Shown piece by piece: positions 26,898-35,029 of a DNA stretch of 64,000 bases. Positions within the stretch are counted from its first letter, which is position 1, and each line of letters starts with the position of its first letter. Origin of the DNA: Sandarakinorhabdus sp. (GTDB lineage: Bacteria > Pseudomonadota > Alphaproteobacteria > Sphingomonadales > Sphingomonadaceae); assembly GCA_020692215.1 (NCBI GenBank), contig JAIMKW010000005.1:248001-312000 (forward strand). Direction: 5' to 3'. Made by a program: the position numbers and the translations under genes. Under the pieces are notes generated by a model. It was not told the DNA's origin, ran no database searches, and saw only the letters and a program-made list of their open reading frames with translations.

Positions 26898-27847
26898 GCC
26901 AGGAGGCTCCTCAGCGTGGCGACCAGCGCAAGCGGCTGATCGGCCAGGACATGGTGATGGGCTTCGGGCAGCCCTACGAAGCGCGTGCCTGCTGGCAGCA
27001 GTTCGCGGATGCGTTTGACAATTCCGTGTTCGGCCAGAACCGACTGTTCGCCCCAGATATAGGCCATCGGAACCGCAATCGCGCCCAGCACATCCTCCAG
27101 CTCGAGCTGCTCGAAACGGGACCAGAGCCAGGGGTCGAACTTCCACGTCCAGCCGCCCTCCACCGGCTTCAGCGAGGTGCGGGCGATGAAATCGGTGATG
27201 TAGAGATTGGGAGAGGGCTGCACGGGTGCCCATCGGAAGCGCGCTAGCGCCTCTGCCAATGTTGGATAGATACGGTGCGGGGGCGGATTGTCCCGCTTGG
27301 GCGGCCGCCGGCCATCTCCGAACGGGGTGTCGATCACGATTGCCTGGGCGATCCGGTCTGGATGCCGGGCGGCGAGGATCGCTGTGGGCATGCCGCCGAA
27401 GCTGTGGCCGGCGACCGCGAACCGCGTGCCGAGCCCGCTGGCATCGGCGACAGCCAGCGCTTCGCGCACGAACTGGTCTGCGCTGTAGCCCGGCCGGTGA
27501 TCGCTGCCGCCCATACCCGACCAGCTGATGGCGACGACCCTGTGCGTACCGGAAAGATAGGGCGCGATGAAGCGCCACCAATCCGCATTGGCGCCATTGC
27601 CGTGCAACAGAAGCAGGCTGGGCTTTCCGCGCGCGCCCCAGGCCAGCCACTCGACGGCCGCACCTTCCACAACAATGTGGTCGCGCTCGTGCGGGGCAGC
27701 AATTGAATCGCGAAACCACTGTGGAGCATCGGGCGTCTCTCCCGCCAGCGGAGCGAGCGGTGCCATGAGGTGCGGGTCGGCCGAATTTATCCCATAGGGC
27801 GTCGGTTCGTCCGTGGGGCTGAGATCCGGCTGCTGCGGTTCAGCCAT
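26894..27847 (-). CDS. Alpha/beta hydrolase
   Basis: A 317-residue alpha/beta-hydrolase-fold protein with LLLLHGNGANADWW (oxyanion loop), the nucleophile elbow AGHSFGGMP and a C-terminal EAHHHVLADQP segment carrying the catalytic His. It shares a TWKFDPWLW-type segment with the hydrolase at 9185-10051. It overlaps the enoyl-CoA hydratase by eight bases and the acyl-CoA ligase by four. It could cleave a thioester, ester or C-C bond in the same pathway. Confidence 0.85.
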   Translation of the reverse strand: MAEPQQPDLSPTDEPTPYGINSADPHLMAPLAPLAGETPDAPQWFRDSIAAPHERDHIVVEGAAVEWLAWGARGKPSLLLLHGNGANADWWRFIAPYLSGTHRVVAISWSGMGGSDHRPGYSADQFVREALAVADASGLGTRFAVAGHSFGGMPTAILAARHPDRIAQAIVIDTPFGDGRRPPKRDNPPPHRIYPTLAEALARFRWAPVQPSPNLYITDFIARTSLKPVEGGWTWKFDPWLWSRFEQLELEDVLGAIAVPMAYIWGEQSVLAEHGIVKRIRELLPAGTRFVGLPEAHHHVLADQPLALVATLRSLLA

Positions 27848-28772
27848 AGCTGCGCGGCTGCCACCACGGGTAGAAATCGGGCATGTTCTCGGAGACCGTG
27901 TCGGGATAGACGGCTGGCCGCTTCTCGAGAAAGCTCATCACGCCTTCCCTGGCGTCGGCCTGGCGGCCGCGCGCATAGATGGCGCGGCTGTCGAGCTTGT
28001 GGGCTTCCATCGGATGATCCGCGCCCAGCATGCGCCAGAGCATCTGCCGGGTGAGCGCGACCGAAACCGGGGCTGAGTTGTCGGCGATCTCGCGGGCGAT
28101 GGCGTTGGCGGTTGCCAGCAGGGCTTCGGGGGCTACAACCCGGCTGACGAGGCGGCCGGCAAGGGCTTCCTCGGCGCCGAAAACCCGGCCTGTCGCGCAC
28201 CATTCCATCGCCTGGGCGATGCCGACGAGGCGCGGCAGGAACCAGCTGGAGGCGGCTTCGGGAACGATCCCGCGGCGGGCGAACACGAAGCCGAACTTCG
28301 CAGTGTCGCTGGCGATTCGGATGTCCATCGGCAGTTGCATCGTCACGCCGATGCCGACTGCTGCGCCATTGATGGCACCGATGACCGGCTTCAGGCTTTC
28401 GAAAATCCTGAGCGTCACGCGCCCGCCGCCATCGCGCACGGCTTCGTGGCTGTAATCCACGCTGCCGTCGGCCCGCACGGGCGAGTTGTGGCCTGCACGC
28501 GAACTGAGATCATCGGATCGGGCATCGTAATCGAAGGTCTTGGCACCGGCTGACAGGTCTGCGCCGGCGCAGAAGGCCCGGCCAGCGCCTGTGACGATCA
28601 CGGCGCGGACGTCGTCGCGCGCGTCGGTTTCGTCGAACGCCGAGATGATCTCCTGCATCATCGTGCCGGTGAAGGCATTCATCTTGTCGGGGCGGTTCAA
28701 CGTCAGCGTCGCGACACCATCGGCGATCTCCAGGAGCGTTTCGCGCCGCGTTCCTTCGGCTGGGGCCGCCAT
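27840..28772 (-). CDS. Enoyl-CoA hydratase/isomerase family protein
   Basis: Crotonase-fold protein of 310 residues that probably hydrates a 2-enoyl-CoA. Typical features are LTLNRPDKMNAF, the oxyanion segment GRAFCAGADLS, INGAAVGIGVTMQLPMDIRIAS and GIVPEAASSWFLPRLVG. The Glu of GIVPEA corresponds to a catalytic position of the family. ATG 28772 overlaps the thiolase stop (TAATG). A loop of about 35 residues after the oxyanion segment (KTFDYDARSDDLSSRAGHN and onward) is longer than in short-chain hydratases. Confidence 0.9.
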   Translation of the reverse strand: MAAPAEGTRRETLLEIADGVATLTLNRPDKMNAFTGTMMQEIISAFDETDARDDVRAVIVTGAGRAFCAGADLSAGAKTFDYDARSDDLSSRAGHNSPVRADGSVDYSHEAVRDGGGRVTLRIFESLKPVIGAINGAAVGIGVTMQLPMDIRIASDTAKFGFVFARRGIVPEAASSWFLPRLVGIAQAMEWCATGRVFGAEEALAGRLVSRVVAPEALLATANAIAREIADNSAPVSVALTRQMLWRMLGADHPMEAHKLDSRAIYARGRQADAREGVMSFLEKRPAVYPDTVSENMPDFYPWWQPRSYG

Positions 28773-29938
28773 TACAGCCGCTCCACGATGGTCACGTTGG
28801 CAAGCCCGCCGCCTTCGCACATGGTCTGCAGGCCGTAGCGCTTGCCGCGCGCGCGCAGGGCATGGATCAATGTTGCCATCAGCTTGGTGCCCGAAGCGCC
28901 CAGCGGATGGCCCAGCGCAATCGCGCCGCCGTTGACATTGAGGCGTGCAGGGTCGGCGCCGATCTGCTGCAGCCATGCCATCGGAACGCTGGCGAACGCC
29001 TCGTTCACTTCATAAAGGTCGATCTCGTCGATCTTCATTCCGGCCTTCCTGAGCGCGCGGTGCGTGGCGCCGATCGGGGCTTCCAGCATGATGACAGGGT
29101 CTTCGCCGATGACCGACATGTGATGAACGCGTGCAATGGGCTCGACGCCCAGCGCCTTCAGGCCGCGTTCGTTGACAACCAGCACGCCCGATGCGCCGTC
29201 GCAGATCTGCGACGAGGTGGCAGCCGTCAGCCGGCCGCCTTCCATCAGCAGCTTCACCGCCTTTGTCGCTTCCAGCGTTGCTTCGTAGCGGATGCCTTCG
29301 TCGGTGATGTGGGGGGTGGGGTTGTTTTCGGTGTCGAGCCCTGTGACCGGCACGATCTCGGCCTCGAACGCGCCCGCCTTTGTGGCCGCTGCCGCCTTGC
29401 GCTGGCTTTCAAAGCCGAATTCGTCGAGTGCGTCCTTCGAGAGATCATATTTCTTCGCGATCATCTCGGCGCCTGCGAACTGGCTGAACTGGATTCCGGG
29501 ATAGCGTTTCTGCATCCCGGGGCTCATCGATGTGCCGGCGCCTGCATCGAGCGCGAGCTTGAAGGGCAGGCCCATCGGAACGCGCGTCATGCTTTCGACA
29601 CCTGCTGCGATCACAACATCCATCTGGCCCGACATCACGGTTGCAGCGGCGAAGCTGAGCGCCTGCTGCGCACTGCCGCACTGCCGGTCGACCGAAGTGC
29701 CCGGCACCGATTCGGGGAGCGAGGAGGCCAGCACGGCGTTGCGCGCGATATTGGTGCTCTGCTGCCCGAACTGGCCGACACAGCCCATGATCACATCCTC
29801 GACAAGGGCGGGATCATGGCCCGCCACGAGATCGTTGAGAACCTGCGCAGAGAGGTCTGCTGGATGCCAGCCCCGCAGTCTGCCGCCTTTGCGACCGCCG
29901 GCAACCCGCCGTGCCTTCACGATATAGGCTTCACCCAT
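28772..29938 (-). CDS. Acetyl-CoA acetyltransferase (thiolase), operon-first gene
   Basis: Thiolase of 388 residues. Nucleophile Cys87 is in SVDRQCGSAQQA; NEAFA, NGGAIALGHPLGASGT and the second Cys (374) in TMCEGGGLANVT are all present, so it should be active. ATG 29938 has GGAGAG just upstream. It is the first gene of a run with enoyl-CoA hydratase, hydrolase and acyl-CoA ligase, all overlapping, and is divergent from the DUF1254 gene. The product is a beta-ketothiolase; the chain being shortened is not known. Confidence 0.93.
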   Translation of the reverse strand: MGEAYIVKARRVAGGRKGGRLRGWHPADLSAQVLNDLVAGHDPALVEDVIMGCVGQFGQQSTNIARNAVLASSLPESVPGTSVDRQCGSAQQALSFAAATVMSGQMDVVIAAGVESMTRVPMGLPFKLALDAGAGTSMSPGMQKRYPGIQFSQFAGAEMIAKKYDLSKDALDEFGFESQRKAAAATKAGAFEAEIVPVTGLDTENNPTPHITDEGIRYEATLEATKAVKLLMEGGRLTAATSSQICDGASGVLVVNERGLKALGVEPIARVHHMSVIGEDPVIMLEAPIGATHRALRKAGMKIDEIDLYEVNEAFASVPMAWLQQIGADPARLNVNGGAIALGHPLGASGTKLMATLIHALRARGKRYGLQTMCEGGGLANVTIVERL

Positions 29939-30009
29939 GATGGTCTCTCTCCACTGTCTTGGTCGCGCATGTTCATGCGCCGCGCGCGCGCCTGTGTCCC
30001 CTCGCACTC

Positions 30010-30032
30010 TTGCCAAGGATGGCTTGCCAAGG
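30010..30032. promoter_or_regulatory. Direct repeat TTGCCAAGG, possible operator
   Basis: The 9-mer TTGCCAAGG occurs twice, starting at 30010 and 30024, in the divergent region between the thiolase operon and the DUF1254 gene. Two identical boxes 14 bases apart could bind a regulator of either side, but no regulator gene is adjacent. Confidence 0.35.
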
Positions 30033-30074
30033 TGGGCATCGGCATGAAAATGATGTCAACGGAAAGCCGGGGAG

Positions 30075-31418
30075 ATGCGCTTGCGGACGATTCTGATCTG
30101 GCTGCTGCTGATGGCGGCGATTGCCGCGGGTGCTCTGGCCTGGTTGCGGGGGCCAATCGATGAAACGACGACAGCCGCGCTGAAGGCGTTTCCGATCTAC
30201 AGTTTCGTTCGGCTGCGCGACGAGACGCTGATGCGCGCAGCGCATGCCAACGTATCTGCATCGAATCGGCTGGAGCACAAACGCGATCTGGCGACGCCGC
30301 GCGATCGTTCCGTGACGACGCCCAACAACGACACCCTCTATTCGCTGGCGTTTCTGGATCTTGCGGCAGGGCCGGTGGCGCTTAGGATGCCAGAACTTCC
30401 GGATCGCTATCATTCGGTCGCGGTGATGGACGCGCGGACCGACAACGCCTTTGTGATCGGAACCCGCGAGGATGCTGGTGGGGGAACCATCTCCATCGCG
30501 TTCGGCGATGGGCAGACGGGCCGTGTTCCCTCCGCTGATACTGATGTCGGGTCGCGATATCAGGTTGCAACGCCGCAGGCCTGGCTGCTGATCCGGACAT
30601 TGGTGGACGGCCCTGGAGACCTGGAGGCCGCGCGGGCCGCGCAACAGGGTTTCATGCTGGACGTTCCGGCCACCAGCCGCCAGCCCGACCGCGCCCCGAG
30701 GGTGCGCCCGGTGATTCCCGACCCGGCGGGGCTGCTGGAGGCAGCAAATCCGGTGATCGCGGAAAGTCCGCATCTGCAGGACCCTGCGCTGGTCAGAACC
30801 GGCTATGGCGGGGATGCCGATGCTTTCGCGCGGCTGCCCGCATGGCGGCAGTGGCTGTGGCGTTTGCTGCTGCCGCGGATCTTTCAGCGCATGGGTGCCG
30901 TGATCGCGGCTGGAAGCATCGATTCGCCGGATGGATGGTCCATCACGCCGCCGGGCATCGGGACTGTTGCGGCCAGCGACGAAATTCGGGCCGGCGTGGC
31001 GCTTGCCGGGCTGGGCGCGCTGCCCGCCGAAGAAGCCGTCTACTGGTCGGCGACGCTCGATTCCGCTCGGGCACCTCTGGACGGGGCGAACAGATACCGG
31101 CTGACAATTCCGGCCGATGTGCCGGCCAGGGCGTTCTGGTCGCTTTCGGTTTACGAACAGCTTCCCGACGGCAGGCTTTTCTATCTGGACAACCCCATCG
31201 ACCGCTTCGCCATCGGCAATCGGACACCCGGCCTGATCCGGAATGCCGATGGCAGTCTTACCCTTCAACTGGCGTCTGCCGCACCGGAACTGACTGCCAA
31301 TTGGCTGCCTGTTCCCAAGCAGGGTGCTTTCACGTTGATTTTTCGCGCCTATCTCCCCGGCCCTGCAATTCTGGACGGAACCTGGCGGCTTCCTGCGGTT
31401 GAACGGGTTCCCGGCTGA
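30075..31418 (+). CDS. DUF1254/DUF1214 family protein
   Basis: A 447-residue protein with an N-terminal signal anchor (LIWLLLMAAIAAGALAWL). It has the DUF1254 region including TPNNDTLYSLAFLDLAAGPVAL and DRYHSVAVMDARTDNAF, and a C-terminal DUF1214-like part (RYRLTIPADVPARAFWSLSVYE, GTWRLPAV). The family is widespread in proteobacteria and actinobacteria; its function is unknown. It probably faces the periplasm. It is divergent from the thiolase operon. Confidence 0.85.
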   Translation: MRLRTILIWLLLMAAIAAGALAWLRGPIDETTTAALKAFPIYSFVRLRDETLMRAAHANVSASNRLEHKRDLATPRDRSVTTPNNDTLYSLAFLDLAAGPVALRMPELPDRYHSVAVMDARTDNAFVIGTREDAGGGTISIAFGDGQTGRVPSADTDVGSRYQVATPQAWLLIRTLVDGPGDLEAARAAQQGFMLDVPATSRQPDRAPRVRPVIPDPAGLLEAANPVIAESPHLQDPALVRTGYGGDADAFARLPAWRQWLWRLLLPRIFQRMGAVIAAGSIDSPDGWSITPPGIGTVAASDEIRAGVALAGLGALPAEEAVYWSATLDSARAPLDGANRYRLTIPADVPARAFWSLSVYEQLPDGRLFYLDNPIDRFAIGNRTPGLIRNADGSLTLQLASAAPELTANWLPVPKQGAFTLIFRAYLPGPAILDGTWRLPAVERVPG

Positions 31419-31516
31419 ACCGGACGCCCGGACCAAATGTGACGGAGCGGTGGCGGGGAGGCGGCGAAACACCGCCCGGGCTTTCGCACCGACGCAGCCT
31501 GTCCTAGGGCAGATGC

Positions 31517-33160
31517 ATGGCCGATATGCTCAGGATTGCCGCTGCCCAGCTGAACCCCGCAATGGGGGACCTTTGCGCCAATGCCGACGCCATCCTGCGC
31601 GCGCGCGCCTCGGTGCCGGGGGCTGATATTCTTGTCACGCCCGAGCTTTCGCTCATCGGCTATCCGCCTGAGGATCTGGTTCTGAAGCCAGCGCTGGTGG
31701 CCGCTGCCGAAGGGCAGGTGGCGCGGATGGCGGCCGTGACGGCCGATGGCGGCCCGGCGCTGCTGGTGGGCACGACGCATCGGGATGCGGCCGGGCTGCA
31801 CAATGGCTATGTGCTTTTGGCCGATGGCCGGGTGGCTGGGGTCACGCTGAAGCATGATCTGCCCAACTATGGTGTGTTCGATGAGAAGCGGGTGTTTTCG
31901 GGTGGCCCGCTGCCCGAGCCTATCCCCTTCAAGGGTGTCCGGCTGGGCATTCCGATCTGCGAGGACATGTGGACCCCGCCTGTGTGCGGCCACCTGAAAG
32001 ACCGGGGCGCCGAGCTTCTGCTGGTGCCCAATGGCTCCCCCTACGAACTGGGGAAGGAGGATCGGCGCCTGGCGCTGGCGCGGGCACGCGCGGCGGAAAC
32101 GGGGTTGTCGCTGCTGTATGTGAACCGCAGCGGCGGGCAGGACGAGCTGGTGTTCGATGGCGGAAGCTTCGCCGTGAACCCGCATGGCGAACTGATGGCG
32201 CGCCTGCCCGATTGGGATGAGGCGCTGGTCTGTATCGACTGGGTGCGCGGCGAGGGCTTCCGGCCCGGAACGAAAACCATGCCCGACACGCACGACGAGG
32301 AAATCTACCACGCCATGCTGGTGGGCCTGCGCGATTATGTGGGTCGCAACCGCTTTCCGGGCGTCGTTCTCGGGCTTTCGGGCGGGATCGACAGCGCGCT
32401 TTCCGCCGCTGTCGCTGTCGACGCGCTGGGTGCTGACCGGGTGTGGTGCGTGATGCTGCCGTCGCGCTTCACCAGCAAGGAGAGCCTGGACGACGCGGCC
32501 GCCTGCGCACGCATGATGGGATGCCGGCTGGACAGCATATCGATCGAGCCCGGTGTCGCCGCGCTCGATGAGATGATGGCGGATGCCTATGCCGGGAAGC
32601 CGCGCGCCCTTGCCCAGGAGAACGCCCAGTCGCGCCTGCGCATGGTGGCGTTGATGGGCCTGTCCAACACGTTCGGCCATATGCTGCTGACGACGGGCAA
32701 CAAGAGCGAGATGTCGGTCGGCTATGCCACCATCTATGGCGACATGGCCGGCGGCTATAATGTGTTGAAGGATCTGTATAAAACGACCGTTTTCCAGCTT
32801 TCGCGATGGCGCAATGAGAACCGTCCGCGGTTGGGGCTGGGGCCCAATGGTCCGGTGATGCCAGACCGCGTGATCACCAAGCCGCCAACGGCCGAATTGC
32901 GCGACAACCAGCGCGACGACGACAGCCTGCCGCCCTATGATATCCTCGATCCGATCCTGCACGCGCTGGTGGAAGAGGAGCTTTCCGCAGCCGACATCGC
33001 CGCGCGCGGCCACGATCCAGCGGTTGTCGCGCGGATCGAGCGGCTGCTTTATGTGGCCGAGTACAAGCGCCGCCAGGCACCGCCGGGCGTGAAGATCGGC
33101 CAGCGCAACTTCGGCCGGGACCGGCGCTATCCGATCACCAACGCCTTCCGGACGAGCTGA
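31517..33160 (+). CDS. nadE: Glutamine-dependent NAD+ synthetase
   Basis: Makes NAD+ from nicotinic acid adenine dinucleotide, using glutamine as ammonia donor. The 547-residue protein has an N-terminal nitrilase-like glutaminase with LIGYPPEDL (Glu), KHDLPNYGVFDEKR (Lys) and PICEDMW (Cys) forming the triad. The C-terminal synthetase carries the ATP P-loop LGLSGGIDSAL. The two-domain form of about 550 residues is normal for this group. ATG 31517 gives the standard start (LRIAAAQLNPAMGD). It is convergent with the fadD-like gene and only 18 bases away. Confidence 0.95.
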   Translation: MADMLRIAAAQLNPAMGDLCANADAILRARASVPGADILVTPELSLIGYPPEDLVLKPALVAAAEGQVARMAAVTADGGPALLVGTTHRDAAGLHNGYVLLADGRVAGVTLKHDLPNYGVFDEKRVFSGGPLPEPIPFKGVRLGIPICEDMWTPPVCGHLKDRGAELLLVPNGSPYELGKEDRRLALARARAAETGLSLLYVNRSGGQDELVFDGGSFAVNPHGELMARLPDWDEALVCIDWVRGEGFRPGTKTMPDTHDEEIYHAMLVGLRDYVGRNRFPGVVLGLSGGIDSALSAAVAVDALGADRVWCVMLPSRFTSKESLDDAAACARMMGCRLDSISIEPGVAALDEMMADAYAGKPRALAQENAQSRLRMVALMGLSNTFGHMLLTTGNKSEMSVGYATIYGDMAGGYNVLKDLYKTTVFQLSRWRNENRPRLGLGPNGPVMPDRVITKPPTAELRDNQRDDDSLPPYDILDPILHALVEEELSAADIAARGHDPAVVARIERLLYVAEYKRRQAPPGVKIGQRNFGRDRRYPITNAFRTS

Positions 33161-33178
33161 CCGCTTCCTGCCGGGCTG

Positions 33179-35029
33179 CTATTTGTAGAGAGCGTCGAGC
33201 CTGGTGCCGTAAACCGTTTTCAGAACATGCCGCCTGATCTTCATGCTGGGCGTCATCTGTTCGTTTTCAACCGTGAAGGGGGCATCTGCCACAATCACGC
33301 GGCGAACCCGTTCAGTGACGGAAAGCTGGCCGTTCACCCGATCGACAGCGGCTTGCAGGGACCGCACGAATTCGGGATTGGTGCCTAGCGTGGCGACATC
33401 GGCGCCGTGCCTGGCGGCCCATTCCATCATGTGCTCCGTGTCGGGCACGACAACACCTACCAGATAGGGGCGGCGATCCCCATAGACCATCGCCTGGCCG
33501 ATTTCGGGTTGCAGCGTCAGCATCCCTTCCACCCGCTGCGGGGCGACATTGTCGCCCTTGTCGTTGACGATGATGTCCTTCTTGCGGTCTGTGATGACGA
33601 TGTGGCCGTCCTCGTCGATGATCCCGATATCGCCGGTATGGAGCCAGCCGTCCTGCAACACGCGCCCGGTTTCGGCATCATTCTGCCAGTATCCGGCCAT
33701 CACCAGTTCGCCGGCGACAAGGATTTCCCCGTCGTCGGCAATGTGCACGTCCACATCCTTCAGCGGCGGCCCGACCGAGTGCATCTTGATCCGGGATGCC
33801 GGCCGATTGCAGCTGATCACCGGGCCGGCTTCGGTCTGGCCATAGCCCTGCAGGATGGTGATGCCCACCGATTGGAAAAACAGGCCGACGTCAGGGTTGA
33901 GCGGTGCGCCGCCCGAGACCATCGCCTTCAGCCGGCTGCCCATGCGTTGCTGCACTTTTCTGCGCAGCGTGCGCTCGACCAGGAAATCGATGGGTTTGTC
34001 GAACAGGCTGATGCGGCCGGTTTCATAGCGCTTGCGGCCCAGACGCTCTGCTTGCGCCAGCAGCTTCACGCCCATCCCGCCCTGCTTTTCGATCGCCTTC
34101 AGCATGCGCTGGCGCAGCACCTCGAACAGGCGCGGCACCACGACCATGATCGACGGGCCGACCTCTTCCATGTTGGCGGCCAGCTTTTCCAGCCCTTCGG
34201 CATAATAGATTTCCCCGCCAAGCCCGATCGGCAGATATTGCCCGGCCGTGTGTTCATAGGCATGGGAGGGCGGCAGGAACGACAGGAAGATTTCGTGCCC
34301 GCTGTCCTTGAAATCGTTGTGGATGATGTCGACGCAGCCCGACACATTGTGCAGGATTGCGCCATGGTGCTGTTTGACACCGCGCGGCGTGCCGCCGGTG
34401 CCCGAAGTGTAGATCAGGCAGGCGGTATCGCTTCGGCGCATCGTGGCCCCCTTGCGAACCGTTTCGATATCGCCCGGATGTGCGGCAAGCAGCGTTGCCA
34501 TGTCGGCCAGCTCGATCTGGTCGCCGGCCTGACCCTGCCGAAGCGGTTCGATCCCGATCAGCAGCCGGCAATGGCTGGCCTGATAGGCCGCCTCCAGCAG
34601 CGGGCGAGCCAGCTTGGCGGTCGATACGACGGCAGCGACGGCGCCGCTGTTTTCGAGGATGTGCAGATGATCGCGCGCGGTGTTGGTGGTGTAGGTGGGC
34701 ACGGTGATCGCGCCTGCGGCCATGATGCCCAGGTCCCAAAGGCAGAATTCCGGGCGATTTTCGGACACCAGGACAACCCGGCTGCCCGGCGTCACGCCCC
34801 TGGCTTTCAGGGCGGTTGCGATGTCGGAAACGGTTTGTGCGGCATCAGCCCATGACCGGCTTTTCCAGCTGCCGCCTTCCTTGTGCCACAGGAAGGGAGC
34901 CGAGCCTCTGACCGCGGCCTGGCCGAAGAACATCTCGACGAGATTGGCCCACTTCTCGATGCCGGTCAGTGCGCTTTCGCGCTCGGCAATGCGCAGTCGT
35001 TCGGCTTCTGCGATATCGGCCTTGCTCAT
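33179..35029 (-). CDS. Long-chain acyl-CoA synthetase (AMP-forming)
   Basis: A 616-residue AMP-dependent ligase of the FadD15/FAA type, activating long-chain fatty acids. The ATP P-loop reads YTSGTGGTPRGVKQHH, with Arg where the usual Lys stands; this variant also occurs in related sequences. Other motifs are LQGYGQTEAGPVIS, GWLHTGDIG and the DRKKDIIV loop. Its ATG overlaps the stop of the upstream gamma-glutamyltransferase gene (ATGA), so the two are co-translated, although no direct metabolic link is clear. Confidence 0.9.
   Translation of the reverse strand: MSKADIAEAERLRIAERESALTGIEKWANLVEMFFGQAAVRGSAPFLWHKEGGSWKSRSWADAAQTVSDIATALKARGVTPGSRVVLVSENRPEFCLWDLGIMAAGAITVPTYTTNTARDHLHILENSGAVAAVVSTAKLARPLLEAAYQASHCRLLIGIEPLRQGQAGDQIELADMATLLAAHPGDIETVRKGATMRRSDTACLIYTSGTGGTPRGVKQHHGAILHNVSGCVDIIHNDFKDSGHEIFLSFLPPSHAYEHTAGQYLPIGLGGEIYYAEGLEKLAANMEEVGPSIMVVVPRLFEVLRQRMLKAIEKQGGMGVKLLAQAERLGRKRYETGRISLFDKPIDFLVERTLRRKVQQRMGSRLKAMVSGGAPLNPDVGLFFQSVGITILQGYGQTEAGPVISCNRPASRIKMHSVGPPLKDVDVHIADDGEILVAGELVMAGYWQNDAETGRVLQDGWLHTGDIGIIDEDGHIVITDRKKDIIVNDKGDNVAPQRVEGMLTLQPEIGQAMVYGDRRPYLVGVVVPDTEHMMEWAARHGADVATLGTNPEFVRSLQAAVDRVNGQLSVTERVRRVIVADAPFTVENEQMTPSMKIRRHVLKTVYGTRLDALYK

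Noticed and set aside
33407..34855. 482-codon plus-strand open frame opposite the acyl-CoA synthetase
   Set aside because: It mirrors the real gene on the other strand, has unnatural composition (His/Arg/Gln-rich), and no ribosome-binding site.
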